Shown in pieces: positions 45,665 to 58,755 of a stretch of DNA of 64,000 nt. Each line of letters opens with the position of its first letter. Position 1 is the first letter of the stretch. The stretch covers positions 1 through 64,000 of the forward strand of contig CAXHKQ010000197.1 of the NCBI GenBank assembly GCA_964017145.1, written 5' to 3'. Source of the stretch: Agrocybe praecox (lineage: Eukaryota; Basidiomycota; Agaricomycetes; Agaricales; Agrocybaceae). Below the pieces are notes generated by a model. The model saw nothing but the letters and a program-made list of their open reading frames with translations. It was not told the DNA's origin and ran no database searches. The position numbers were made by a program, and so were the translations under genes.

Positions 45665-48600
45665 TTAAAGGTATGCTCGGCGTTTGACGCTGCGAACGGC
45701 CTCTTCGATGATCTGGAGGGAAGCGACTGTTTTGTTGGCTTCATCCAAGGCACCAGACAGTTGGGCTTCGATTTGGCGGGAAAGTAACCTTCGAATCAGT
45801 TTTATGTCATCGTCTTCAGGAATGATCATTTCTGCCGAAGCGATGGACGAAGTAGCGGAGTAAATGGTGGCAATGGAATTTATGCTGGAGCAAGGAGAAA
45901 GAGCGTTAGGTTGAGTTACAAGGCTGCGTAAAGGGGGCACAGGAGCTTCATGCGATTTGTCGATGGGGGTGACGGCGGTGGAATATAGGTGGAATACCAT
46001 TAGGTCGCGTTGCTGAATTAAATCACTGGTTAATATAATAGAACAGTCATTAAGAGATTATTATATACCTTGACGCCACGCTGGACCATCTGTTGTACTT
46101 TCGAGATGGAGCTTTGTGCATTTTGTAGGAATTCTTTGGCAGCAGAAAGGCGACCTTTAAGGGTTTGTAGTTCGTATTCTGCATTTTTCAAAACAACTTG
46201 GGAAGTGCGCAGGGCGTTGTCAATGGAGAGGTCAAGTATATCGCAAAATTCGAGTGAAAGTAAAGAGGCAGGTACTCTGCCATTGACTTCGTGGCTGACT
46301 GCACAATCTTCTTTCTTTGCATTGACAGTGGCAGGGATCGAAGGTTTCAGAATAGGAGGTCTCTTGGCCGGTCCCACAATCCGCTTCAGCCAGGTCTTCA
46401 CGTTTGACAGTCCCAACGGCGACGATACTTTCATGTCACCCATTTTCATGTGCTCCAGTTCAAGTCCCTGGGACTTTTCCTCGATCTTCTTTTTCTTTTT
46501 CATCACCGGTTTAAGCCTCATGACATTTTTGCAGGGAACCTTTCGCAATTTGATGGAAGCGTTGTGCGACTCCTTTTGTAGCTGGGCCAACTCCTCTTCC
46601 GCTGCTATCATATCTATCTTTGAGTGGGCAGCAGAAGAAACCAGTGAGCGAGCAAAGCTTTGAATTCCGGCTGCTTCAGGCGTGTTATCAGCTGGAACTG
46701 CTTGAGTTTCGCTCAAAACATAGTCCCCTTGTTCAGTGCAGAAGGAGCACGTTTGAGAAGCCAAAGACACTGCGATGTCTGTGTCTTCAATATGTACGCA
46801 TGTCTTCTCCGAAACCTCGGAGTCTTCTTGATGTAGTTTGGACAGGATGGGTGCCAGACCACGAAGAGCAAGCTTGTGCCTTGCTGCAATCAACAACACA
46901 GTACAGGACAAATTAACTTTGTCGATGTTTTTGTACAAATCGTTTATGTTCCTCGACACGTCGTCGATCTGGCTTCGGAAATAGATAACGAGCGAATTAG
47001 ACAAGTCTTGAGCTTCATCAACACGTTGTTCTACAAGGCGTAAGTCTTCATTCTGGTTTGAGTGGGTAATGGATGGGGAGGTTAATTGAAGATTTTCCAG
47101 TAGTTGCTTAGAAGCTCGTGCAACGTTCAAACCGGCTGAAGAAAAGTGAGGAGGCATGTCGGAAGATATACCTTGATTGGTCACTGAAGGTGAGCTTGGA
47201 CCCGAGACTGAGAATGATGTTACCGAATGCGATGGTCGGATTGTGTATTGAGATAGGGCAGATTGGGACCTCTCGGCCTGGCCCTCAACGCCAAATGCAA
47301 ACAGGAATTCTGGCTTTGCAATTTGCAAAGCAGTTAACCTATGGCGAATTGTTTAGTTTCACAGCTGTGCAAAACTTGAGCGAAACATACCCTCGACAAT
47401 TTTTCATTTCTCTAATGGTCCCATTCAAGTCGCAAGCAAGAAGGAGCTTGAGTAGTTCCAACGATTTGCCATGTTCGGCAGCTTGATGTATGCAAGTCTC
47501 GTCTGTCTTGTCCTGAGCCGCCATAGGGGCTCGAAGATGTTCGATGAGATGGATGGTAAAATCTCGTAATGTCTGTGGTGAATCAGACGTAAAAGAGTCC
47601 GCCTTAGCGGAACGAGCAAGAACGTGAAGGATTGTGTATTCTTCCTTGACAGTGAAAAGAGAAATTTCGGCTCCTGCACAGTAGAGAGCGTCCAGGACTT
47701 CAATCGAGGGATTGTCCACGGAGGCACAGTGGTGGATCGCGCTCCAGCCGTTGGAATCGGGGATATTTACGAGAGGCGGAACAGACATAGGATATAGCGC
47801 AGAAGCAGATGACGGAGACAAAGGAGGGAAAAATAATAATGAATACATGAAAGGGATGTCCGAAGTGAGGACGCATTGAATAAGAGTGTCGGTCAATCTT
47901 GAAATAGCCTCTTTCGTGAAGATTGCGAGCGGCGGGGTCGAAAGATCCTCACAGAAGGGCGAGGAACATGTTAAAAGTGCCAGAAGATCATCCTTGCTAT
48001 CCAGTGGATAAAGCCTTGTGCGTTCCGCAGACTACCAGTGATTTTCTAATAAGTAACTTGCAATCAGGATTGAAGTAAGTTGTTTACCTTGCTCTCACGC
48101 AACCGGTGACAACGTAAAGTAGTTTCACAGAGCCATAGAACTTGAGGGTGTTTCAACCCGAAATTTATGGATGTACGATGGTGTCGGTCTCTTGAATCGG
48201 CGCGGGCACCATGAGATAGCTAATGGACATGGTCAGTGCAGAAAAAAGTCTGGTTTAAATGGGCTCACTAGAATTTTCACCACTTCTAAATTACCATCAC
48301 GAGTGGCATCTAACGAGAAATCCGTAAGAAAGAGTTGACCCAACGCGGGCGGAAGCACATACACATCAAAGCCGTGGCCCCATGGGAGTCCATACCATCG
48401 ACAGATACAGAGTCGGCAGTCTCTTCCAGTAAAACGCGGACAGCTTCATGATAGTCGAGCCAAGATGCCATCCCCAACGGAATTACACCGTTCATATATG
48501 GATGAGGTAGATTCAAAGATACCATTGACGTTCTGGGATGGTTAAGTAGTAACTTGAGTGCATTCAAACGGGTTGGGGACTTAAAAGACGCGTCGCACGC

Positions 48601-48832
48601 GTCCAAATCCCGCCAACTTTGAAATCTTGATGAACAATACCGTACGAGGCGGCAAGAGACAAAATGACACGTACTGTTCTCCGGACACTACACACATAAT
48701 GGCGTTTCTGCCCTCACTGTCCAGTGCATTGACATCAGCTCCTGCTCTCAGAGCGCGTCGAACACCTTCGTCGTCTCCGTGAAGGGCGTATCGATGAAGT
48801 CCGTAGTTTTCAAAAACACTGTTGTTGGTCAT
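45665..48832 (-). CDS. Ankyrin-repeat protein with C-terminal coiled coil, intact, 7 exons, 947 aa
   Basis: Exons 48832-48675, 48616-48363, 48309-48269, 48219-48088, 48031-47391, 47338-46069 and 46012-45665 join in phase (2844 nt). All six introns are 49-58 nt with GT-AG ends. The start at 48832 is the first Met and leads directly into YALHGDDEGVRRALRAGADV, an ankyrin repeat. Further repeats read MASWLDYHEAVRVLLEETAD, TRDGNLEVVKILLSHGARAD, DSNGWSAIHHCASVDNPSIE, EYTILHVLAR and DETCIHQAAEHGKSLELLKL, spanning about the first 400 residues. The second half is Ser-rich, then helical with heptads (EEELAQLQKESHNASIKLRK; LSAAKEFLQNAQSSISKVQQ) and a basic KKKKKIEEK. Ankyrin repeats bind proteins; a scaffold role is inference. 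No known family beyond ankyrin was recognised. The frame carries no defects, which contrasts with its surroundings. Confidence 0.85.
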
Positions 48833-50936
48833 GGTTTAAAGATCGCGATAGGTTTTGAGAATTTTTTAGCTAGTTGAACGAGACGAGACAAGCAAGAGAA
48901 AGACTGCAAGGGCGTTAAGAGATAAAAGGAGGAAACTTTCCCGGAATTGGCAGAAGATAATGAGAGGAAATAAAAAAAGGGGGAGCAACCATAAGCAGGT
49001 ATGTATAAGAAGGGATCAGTGGTTCTCGGGCAGAATCTAGAAGATGAGCAATGAGGCTAGTGACCCATACATCCAAAAGCAATCAGAAAACGGCTAGCCA
49101 AGCGAAAGGGTCGATATTTCGCCTCCAGATATATTCCGCTTTCGGGAATCGGTATTTCCTTGTGGTGCATGCATGTTGTGCATTTACAGCGCATCACAGC
49201 CTGATGGAAAGCATATTTCTTTCTTACTCACTGTATCTGAACTTGCTGAAAAGACTTACTATGTAATATTAATTTGGGCAGTCGCTGCTTAGAATGGAAT
49301 TTACCTCGACTTGGGTCACCAAATCTTGTCAGGAACAATTCGGACTCCAAGTTCAACAAAAAATCTGTATCGAGTCAATTCTAGAGCTCAGGCTCCAATG
49401 AATTGAAGCCGGCTTTAATCTCAACTGACATGTCGACTAGTATACGTCCACTTATTCGGACCCACGTATTCATGGGAATGTCGGCTAGTGGGGGGCATTT
49501 AGCGTTCGTGATGTCGACATTGGCCACAACAACTTGACGTTCTCAGTCGAACTTTCCCCCTCTGCAGATATCCGCGTCAAACGAGTAAAGAAGAATGTAT
49601 TTCTGCTGAGGCTTTGATAGGTTATCTTCAATAAATCATGAGTCTCTACCAATCTGCATGGCTGTCTGCTTATGGAAGACTTTATATAATGGAAGTATGA
49701 ATAACGTCTGCAAGTCCTAACTGGTCAAGGTATTGCCCATAAATCATCCAATTAACCCTGGATAGTCGTGATTTATCTCGTGAACCATGCTCACAGCGAA
49801 AACTGCACCAGTGGCTTGCGCACTCCCGTCCTTTTTCCATACCGTCGTCGTGGTAAATACATTCCCGATGGATCTAAAAACATGATTTGACCACAGGCTG
49901 ATATTACGGCTACCACCCGTTGATCTTGGGCGTAATCGAGAGCCTCGTCGCTCAAGCGCCATCCGCATTAGCAAAAGAAAGCACTCAGTAGTCATCTTGA
50001 GGTGCTCTGAAAGTGCGAGATGAGGCTCGGGCTGCGTCTCATTGGCAGAGGTGAATATGCCACCTAGAGCTTCGAGGTGATAGCGAGTGACTGGGCTTGA
50101 GTTCGAGATGTTCGAGAGGACGTATGACAAGGTAAACGATGTCGAAAGCGGGGAGATAGCACACGAAACGTCGAAGACGACGTACAAAGGCATCGACGGT
50201 ATACGCAAGCAGACGAAACTTGATCTACGAGGTACGAGACGAGAAAGGAGGCTTTAGCGAAGGTCGAGGTGAGAGAGAGACTGAGAATGAATGGTGAAGA
50301 GAGCAAGTACTTTCTCTTTTGTTTTTGAGTAGGTTAATACAATCGTTTTTATAGTATATAGTGTATGGAAAGGGGGTAAAGTCGAACGGCATAGAAAATG
50401 ATGAAAATTTCGAAACAGCTGTGAAGTTCCAAAAAGGCAACATAAAATGTAAAGAAATGAAGAATAATATAAAACAAGAGAATACAAAACATATGACAAA
50501 GCTTTGATGAAGCGCGAACCCTTGCATAATCTTCAATGCGACGGGACATAGTAGTGCTGGCACGTCTGATAACATTTCCTCAACATTAGGTGGGTGCTGC
50601 TGTATTTCATTTTGAATAAATCTCCTACATTAATCCATACCATATTGATCCATACCGTACCGCATAGCACATAGCATTGGAGAGATGCTGGATACAGAAA
50701 GAAGGGCACCACGAAAGGAACAAAAGGGGTACATTGATATCATTGGTATTTACGGCAGAGATTAAAGATAAACGAGACGAAATGAAAAAGAAGACCACAT
50801 GTGGGGAGGACCAATGTCATTGAGAGGGGAGTGTCAAGGTGAGTGCAAGTGTTGCAACGTTGGACGTTGACCCTCTTCCCTATTCCTCCCTGGTCTATCC
50901 ATCCATCCAATCAATCCAAGCCCGCCCAACTCGCTG
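48833..50936. other. Intergenic; one uncertain minus-strand ORF
   Basis: The first few hundred bases should be the promoter of the ankyrin gene. A minus-strand frame at 49744-50208 (FDVSCAISPLSTSFTLSYVL, YHLEALGGIFTSANETQPEP, EHLKMTTECFLLLMRMALER) reads like a protein and may have an upstream exon near 50300, but no family was recognised. The rest to 50936 is AT-rich with short frames only. Confidence 0.35.
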
Positions 50937-52972
50937 TTCTTGCTGGAGGTAGAAAAAGTAGGGTTGGCTGGGAGTTCGCACCAGACCCACTACCGCCGCC
51001 TTCCTTGGCCGTCGTCCTGATGGATGTGATGGCCTAATTTGCGTGCGAATGCATCCCAACAACTGTCGAGTGCCGCCCAGGGTCAGCCGATATCATGAGT
51101 TGTGGTATGGCTTTGACAAGGGTGGATACAATAGGGGTGCTCGTCCCACTCGCAATGATACGGAACCGACGTCCTTCTGCTCCTCGCCCCTACCACGTTC
51201 TGTTGAATGGCCACCAGTCGAGGGTCTATGCCATTCCCACCTCTCTTGACATCTTCTTTCGCGCCAGTGCGATACCCGAGACGTTTGACCAGAAGTTTGC
51301 TCGAGCCGCAGTGAAAAACGACGCTCAGCCAGAGATGATGGAGGAGATAATAGTATTCAGTGCAGGTTCTTCGAGCTGGAGTTGACGTTGAACGTTGAGG
51401 GCGATGCTGAAATTGCTGCTCGTCGTCCTTCGTACTCTCCTTCAATTCCCCCTAGAAGTTAACCGCATCCGCATTTCCATCCGCCACCTGCTCCGTTCGC
51501 TTCCCTCCAACTTCTCCAACACTCGGTTGCGCCTGGGCGTCCGAAGATTGTTGCTCATCACATATTCTCATGGTCATCGTGGCACTCAAATAGTACCAAA
51601 GCCATGGACTCAACCACGCCGAGGTGACATTTTCCTTACTCGAATTCGAGCTTGCCAATACGCCCCCATTCGGCTCCTGGACCGCTTTCGAATCCGTCTG
51701 GACTCCATCTACTTCCCTCGAAGCTGGTGTATCAACCGCACCAGGCTCCAATTCCTTCGTCTGCATTAACCGCCTCAGCTGCAGAGAGAACTTCTCGATG
51801 GCCTCTGCTCCCTCCACCGAATCTCTTCCCTCATCACCTTGCCCAGTTGCCTCCACCTTCGAGCCCCCCCCCCCCCCCCCGCACGGCCTGCCGAGTTCGA
51901 AGATCCCGCAGAACCAGCAGTCCACACAACGTAGTCCCACCACGAAGACAAATTGTTGATGTTGGTTTCGGAAAGTTTTGATGTGGTAGACGAAGGTGCA
52001 GCAGTCGTTGGCGAGGGCAAGATAGAGCGTACTATGAACGGCGATATTTTGCCTGTAATTAAAGATAATATATATGTTGGTTCCGGTGTTTTCGAGTGAA
52101 ACATTAAGATGCTTACCTGGCTCTGCACTTAAGCCAACAACCCACCCTCTCCAATGATCCTCCAACTCCAGCAGCTTCTGGGTTCGATTTGTTAGTCGTC
52201 GTAGTAGTAGTCCCTGGTAACACGAATGTCAGCAATGCATAAACCACAGCCCATTAGAAGAAATGAGTAAATACAACTCGTACCTCGTCCCGATATCGAC
52301 TGACTTTCCTCGCTTATGTTCGCAACACTCGAAATTCCCTCTTTCCATTGTCCACGTTCCACTTCGGGTGTACCTAGACCTGCAGAAAGATAACAAACGA
52401 TGTTTAGCACCAAATCTGACGAGCAACAAAGTAGTATGAAAATAAATCACACCCACTTTCACCCACACCGCCCATTCCAACCAACAAAGCTAACCGAATC
52501 TTCGTGCGTCCGTCCCCAAAGAACAGGTAAAGTGAGCATAAACCTACTCGACGATGGGTTCAGGTTCAGCGCTACAGAGTGGCCGATCGGAGGAGGGCTC
52601 TTCGTTGCCGACGATGTTGAACTGGCGGCGCATGCGGCAATGATGGACCAGAATCATCCGCAGAGTTTGTAGTACTCTCGTGGACGATTGTTTGGAATAG
52701 TCAGCAGCTCCTGCGGATGATGCCGCTTGCTGCGCGAGTGTCTTGTTGTGGCGTTCTCGTTTCGGTGGGAGATTGGGATAGCAATCGGACCGGTGTACAT
52801 TATCTGTCAACCTCAACCTTGTACGGTCCAAGGAAGTGCCCGTGCTCGATGACCTATGCAGCAGCAGCAGCTGTACTTGAAATACGACGCGAGAAGTTGA
52901 CCTGTACCCCGAGTATGACGATGACTGCAAACGATGGTAAGTTACTTTTCGTTGTTCCAAGCCAATTCCCAC
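50937..52972 (-). pseudogene. Unknown multi-exon gene, copy 1 (3'-truncated)
   Basis: Minus-strand exons read, in order: YPNLPPKRERHNKTLAQQAA, SSTRVLQTLRMILVHHCRMR and RQFNIVGNEEPSSDRPLCSA; a Ser/Glu-rich exon (SEESQSISGR); RTQKLLELEDHWRGWVVGLS; KISPFIVRSILPSP and SSWWDYVVWTAGSAGSSNS; then after a 17-base G run EAIEKFSLQLRRLMQTKELE and SAWLSPWLWYY; and finally RRFRIIASGTSTPIVSTLVK. A second copy lies at 58756-60505. The family was not recognised. An in-frame TAG follows EPEPIVE, and the frame before and after the G run differs by the run length. The 3' end beyond 50937, present in copy 2, is absent here. Confidence 0.55.
51864..51880 (+). repeat. 17-base poly-C tract inside coding sequence
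   Basis: A run of 17 C (G on the coding strand) sits where two good reading frames meet. Upstream the frame ends in WTAGSAGSSNSAGRAGG; downstream the sensible frame is KVEATGQGDEGRDSVEG. The run length decides whether the two are joined. It may be slippage or a sequencing error. Confidence 0.85.
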
Positions 52973-53859
52973 TCACCCTTAGACCCAGCCTGCTGCGTCA
53001 AGTACCAGCATCCACGTCCATGTGTCGAAAGTCAGGACGAGCTCGTTACTCTGAACAGAATGTCAACGATCGAAATTCGAAGGCAAAAGAAAGAGAAAAC
53101 CAAGAACGTGTGGATTTCAAAACAAAACAAGAGCCACGTGACAATGTTACCCGGGCCGCCAACGACGAGCGCAGTGCATATAGTTGGCATATAGCAGAAA
53201 AGTTGTAAAGAGGAAAGTTGGAGGAGAGGAGAGGAGACAACTCAGCTTAAAGCTCAAAGAGGTGAGGTGATGATATTTCTAGGTAAGTATTCGCTGCTTA
53301 TATTCCTACGATCTTAGTACTATACTAACCTTAGAATGTATCGGACCCGAACCCTACTATTCCCGCTAAGCGCCAAACGCTCTTCACGCAACTCGACATT
53401 TCGCACTGTCTTCACTCGCAGTCGTTCGGACCTTCTTGACCTTTGCGTAACGTATTATGTATTCTATAGTGTATATACAAATGTTAATAACATAATATTA
53501 AGATCCCATTGCGATCAAAGTAACCAAAATTTCAGAAAATCGTATTTACATCTATACATGATGATAACCCAAATCCAACTATAAATCTCGATACCCAGTA
53601 CCCAGAGCTCAGCTATCTATCAATATATGCACGCAATCTGATAATAACTCCCGTATCACTCAAAGGAACCTCGGGTTCAAAAATAAATGGAATTTACGTC
53701 TGTAACCAAAGGTGAGCGCCAAGGAAGAAAGAGATTAGCATACATTCACTCACCTGTTGCACTATAAAACCGCCGTAACACATACTATACGTATAGTAGA
53801 GTATGTAGCCAAAGTACGTTATGCTAGCGAGTAACAGAAATACTGCTTTTTACGTCGAA
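52973..53859. other. No assignable gene
   Basis: About 890 bp with short opposing frames. It may include the 5' end of the unknown gene to its left, but no clear first exon was found. The last 300 bp are AT-rich. Confidence 0.35.
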
Positions 53860-55165
53860 TTTGAGTGAATTGGAGGATTAAGAGGAAAGCAGATGGTAAT
53901 TCGTACATTGCTCGTCCTATTCTGAATATTTCTTTTTTAAATTTTAACCATAGGTGTATTTCTATTGACTCCAACTTATAAACAGCTTAAATCTACGTAT
54001 CGTCATGGTTCTACACTTCTATAAGTTGAAAAGTAGGAAGAGACAAAATATAAGAAAAGCGCATTGAACATCGCTTTACACTACAATTTCACAACAAGGA
54101 GCCACCTTAAAAACGTTATATGAGTGCGCTGACACATTTACGCACTCATAGCGCCAGAGAAATGCGACGGAAACGGGCCCGAAAACGCAAATAATGCGTA
54201 GAACACACTTGCAGAGATATCCCAGCAGGCCTGCACTTCCATCTCGTGATGAAATTGTCTGGGACTTCTAGTGCTCCAATTACGAGTCTTTTACGTAAGT
54301 AAAAGGGAGTTCTTTGTAGGGAGCGTTTTTTGTTACGCTTTTGATCCCCAATCATAATATTTTGATGGCTCTTACTTTATATAGACTATCTCCGTTTGTA
54401 TTTAATATGATTTTCTTGGCTCTCATGTGTCGCGTTCTCTGTCGCGTCGCGTCTTCCCATGTAGCTTACTTCAACTCTTAGTATCTCTTTGAGAGTTCCG
54501 TAGAGCAACAGCACATGATGCATGATTCGTAACGAGCTGCCAGGTCCTTGGAACAAACTCTTATCTTCTCTAACTTTATTTTGTAGGAGGCAACACGCAG
54601 CACAAACGCAGCATAGAAAGAGTGGGTGAAATGAAGTGAGAGAAATTCGTTCTCGTTTCTCGTTTCTCTTACATCTTTCACCATCTGATGCAGCGCTGAA
54701 GTGTGCGAAAGATCGGGCAAATAACAAGATTACTGAAACTAAAACAACAGGGAGTGACAACGGCAACAAAACGACTTGCTCTCGCTCTCGTTTCTTTCTC
54801 ATTTTGTTTCCCTCTGTTTTATTTTATTTTATTTTGAAAACCTTAAGTAATATAGTGATACATGAATGCAGCTTTTTAATATTTTCTTGAACATGGTCTA
54901 CGTAAATACAAATATTTGCATGTTTCTTAATATTGAAAGTAAATACTGCATCACAAAGTTTAAAAGACTCGTACATGCCACGCACGCGATGGCCCTTAGA
55001 CAAGTAATAGCTACGCATTAGTACTAGTGGCTTTCAGACAACAAAATGGGGCGCGTCTCGCTACGATGAGCGAGGTGAAAGGGGATTGGGGAGATGGTCC
55101 GTCGATGTGGGATCATACCGACTCTTGCACGTCTTGAATTTTTTGACAGATCGGGGTACTTGCTA
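53860..55165 (-). repeat. Non-coding repeat, right copy with about 700 bp insertion
   Basis: Inverted relative of 33495-34060. The outer parts (about 53860-54290 and 55000-55165) align with the left copy. The part between, about 54290-55000, has no counterpart on the left and is either an insertion here or a deletion there. It includes T- and A-rich tracts and a TTTTATTTTATTTTATTTT run near 54818. No coding frame was credible. Confidence 0.6.
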
Positions 55166-57040
55166 TGAGGTAGTATACCGTAGGTATTGATATTTTACAT
55201 TAATTAAGAGCCTACAATATACGTCGTTTGAGCGTATTCGTGCAGTACGCTTTGTAAATCTCGCGGGCGCTTATTCCGATCACGCGAAATACATTGCATC
55301 TTCAACCTTATTATATTTTGATACGAGACACCTACAACGTACCTTTGAGTGTCTATTTACGATATCCATGCACCCAAAAAGCATGGGTACACGTATTTCG
55401 AGGCTATCAACTGATTCGGGCTCAACGCCCTGTGACATGCGCCAACTCCGATATCAGACTCACGACATTCATTCAGACCGCTTGCGAATAAGTAGGATAT
55501 TGTAACGTACGTTGAAATTTACTAGACCTGTGTGTGTATGTACGAACTGAAATGAAAAACGAAGGTATACTCAACTGCTTCGTGCATAGAGCATAATTAA
55601 ATTTTGTTTATGTCATGTCATGCGAATTCTGAAGTGCCGGGACAATGTATTTTAATTCTATTGTGAAGCGCTACACTACGTGGGTATTTAATGGCCGGGA
55701 CGAAAGGAAATAGCCAATCATGTCAGTTTAATATTTATTTCTTTGCCGGTTCACGCAGGGAGGACATACAGTGGAGCCGATACTAGTATCTATCTACGGC
55801 GCTGTAAATCGAAAACGATAGAACATAAGGTCGAGGCCCTGATTGAAGATATAAACTTACTGTCTAGGATACCACCGACCTCTGTCTTCTGTGTTCCCCT
55901 TCAAGGATTAGTTCCACGCTCATGATAATTGTGTATATAGCACAAAACAAACCTTTCTGACGATGCTCGATGGCCGAGGGCTTCCATAATAACTGCAACA
56001 TTCAATTCAAAAAATTTCAAGGGGTGAAAAGCGAGGATCACAACGGGAACAAGATGACCTAGTAAGTGTAAGCGAATTATTGACTCGCCAACAAGGGACA
56101 CTAAGATTGAAGTAGATTAGGAGTGAGGGAAAATAACTACATCAAAATAGACGAACTGGTGACAGCAGGATGTTAGTTCGGACTTGAATGATTGTTGTAC
56201 TGTCTTGCTCGGGGTTGTTTTAGGTCCCCCGAGTAGTAAGTATAACTAGGAAACAGTGGATGAATCGTAATACGAAATGTGTACATGCATAATACAATAA
56301 TACACACCTTGTACCCTAGATACATCTTAATGAGTCCCAAGCAACGTCGTAAGTGAAATACATCCGTTCGACTGAAAGAAAACTGACGTTAGCGCGATCT
56401 CATAGGTCGTAATTAAAAACTATACATATCACTAATGTAGTTTGAGTTATACGAGACGGAGGTTCAGTAATATGATGATGGTGACAGATGTCATGCGAGC
56501 TTTGTTCCGAGACTTTGAGTGAGAATAGAGTTGAAAGTTTATAAAATGCGACTCACCGGATCAGGTACCACCTTAGTCATGTATGTATCACAGAACATAC
56601 CTTTCACGCGATGTTCGAGACCCCGGAGCTTTCATAATGGCTGAAGCATTCAATTCAAACCGTTTCAATGGATGCAAGGTGACCTAACAGATATAAACGA
56701 ATCATTGATAATTCGCCGACGACGTAAGTAAATTAGAAGTGAGGGGGGAATGATGAAATGAGAAATAACGAGCTGATAATGGCATCGTGCTGGTTTGGAG
56801 CCCGATGATCGTCGTTTCGTCGCGTTCCTGTTGTTAGTATTGTTTTGGAGTTTTAAACGCAACTGAGGATACGTAAGGATTTCCCTACCATATCCAGCCT
56901 TTATTCCAGAGGCAAAGAACGGTCCGAATTGTCAGGGATTAAGAGCTGCCGAGTTCGTACTCTAGACGCTTCGTCTGCATTACGCAGACAAGTGATGAGT
57001 ATTGCGAGTGGATAGAGTACATCATCAGGACTATCGGGGA
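55166..57040. other. Intergenic with diverged internal duplication
   Basis: No gene recognised. Two stretches resemble each other: about 55950-56110 (GATGCTCGATGGCCGAGGGC and CATTCAATTC) and about 56600-56720 (GATGTTCGAGACCCCGGAGC and CATTCAATTC). A further stretch at 56281-56420 resembles 57361-57480 (CACACCTTGTACC, then GCGCGATCT or GCACGATCT). This points to decayed duplicates of part of the gene at 57042-57750. Confidence 0.45.
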
Positions 57041-57041
57041 T

Positions 57042-57750
57042 TCAATATTCAACCTTGATGCGCGCTCGCATATCATCGTCATCGGGATCCGATGTTCCAG
57101 GGAAGTAATAGTTAAGCCCCGTATCGAGCAAATCATAAGAAAGTTGTAAAGCGTCAAACTTTGCAGAAGTGCCGGGAGATGCTGTTGAGAAAAATGAACG
57201 AGGGCCAGCGGCGAGCACAAACAGAACACGGTCTAGCATAGACGGCTTGGGCGATGTACTGGAGTCTTTGGGAGTCGGGAGATTGCTGGGACTGCCAGTG
57301 AGGTCTCCTGAGGAGTAAAAATAGCCAGAAAGCACGAAAATGTGTTGTAAGAAATATGTGTGCATGACTGAAATATAAACACACCTTGTACCGTAAATAG
57401 ATCCCAACGACGCTGTGAGTAAATTACAATTATTTCTGGTGAAAGAAAAGAAAAGTTAGCACGATCTTACGGGCCGTAAATTGAAGCTATGCGTACCATC
57501 TACGTCGGCGCTGGCATGTAAATGATTCTGCCGAGAAGAGCTTCCAGGTTAGCACCTGAGATGTGTGGACAGTGTGTACGTACCTTGGAATAACCTCCCA
57601 GATCCTTTGAACAATGACAAATGTCTGTACGCCACGTCGCACGCCAGTCTCGAGAACACTATTCCGGTATTAGTTCAGCATAGGGGGAAGGTAGGTCAAA
57701 TAAGTACGCACCTTCTGCGTCAAACACTCGTACCTCATCTTCCATCCACA
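57042..57750 (-). CDS. Possible multi-exon gene of unknown family
   Basis: Minus-strand candidate exons: one near 57665-57595 (LETGVRRGVQTFVIVQRIWE), one near 57530-57500 (NHLHASADVD) and a longer one ending at 57042 (SGDLTGSPSNLPTPKDSSTS, KPSMLDRVLFVLAAGPRSFF, FDALQLSYDLLDTGLNYYFP). The separating segments have GTACGT or GTACGC donors and short lengths typical of this genome. No family was recognised and no start codon could be fixed. It may be a 3' gene fragment. Confidence 0.35.
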
Positions 57751-57779
57751 TCCACGTCCACATGTACAAGATGAATATT

Positions 57780-58750
57780 GGTGATAGAAGATTGTAGATA
57801 GATGCGTAGATATCTTAATGTAGACGGCTTGTACTCCTAATGTGTAATAGATGTTATACGTCGTCGTAGGCTACACAGATAAAAGACCGGGTGAAGAACG
57901 CCGTGGGACTCTCATGAATGGTACACGGATAGCAGACCAGACACAAGCAAGGGAAATATTAATGGGCAGACCATCGCGAATTGGCACGATCCAAGGGGGA
58001 AAGAGAAAGAGAACAGAAGGGAAGAAAGAGGACGGACGGATGGAACAAATGAGAAAATTCCCCTGCGACTATGCATGCATGGCAAGCACATCTCCATAGC
58101 ACAGCACATAGATTTACTAGTAGCAATAAGCAAGTAGCGGGACTAGTAGTGCCTATATACTATCACGGTACAACACGACCGTTATTCATGAAAAAATCGG
58201 AGAGCTCAGCATACGAAGGCTCGACAGAGGAGGAAACAGCGGCGACAGAGGAGATGAAAATAGGCAAAAGGGTTGAAGAGGAAAAGGAAAAAACGGACGC
58301 ACACAAAAACGCAGGCAGGCAGGCAATCTCAAATTTCAAATGGCTACCGAAGGAAATCTATATCCATGGCCAACCCAACCCGGTGGACAAAGAGACGAAT
58401 CACACCACACCACACCATCACCGATGTATATATATTAGAAAGTGGGAAAGACCAGAAGGACAGAAAAGATCGGGGAAAACAAGAGATTATCGAAGTCGGA
58501 ACGAGGGAATGAAAAAAGAAATAAGAAAAAAAAAAAAAGGATCACGATCCGAATGCGAACGGTACATCGAAAGCAAGGAAAGAATAACAGAAGAAACTTG
58601 GAATCAAAGAAGAAATCAAGAAAGGAAAGAAACATCAATAAATAAACTCAAACTACATGCATCCACCATCGCATATCACACCCACTGATTAATGGCACGT
58701 ACGACTGTACACACACGTTCGGAATCCAGCAGGGACGGAAAGGAAAGAAG
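57780..58750. other. A-rich spacer
   Basis: About 970 bp, strongly purine-rich on the plus strand between 57990 and 58650. Long Lys/Glu/Arg-rich frames here reflect composition and not genes. A CACACCACACCACACC stretch lies near 58400. It probably includes the 3' flank of the minus-strand gene to its right. Confidence 0.5.
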
Positions 58751-58755
58751 AGACA

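Noticed and set aside
58190..58690. Lys/Glu-rich nuclear protein on the plus strand
   Set aside because: Two overlapping frames are both Lys/Glu/Arg-rich, as expected from purine-rich DNA; no start context, introns or conserved motif.
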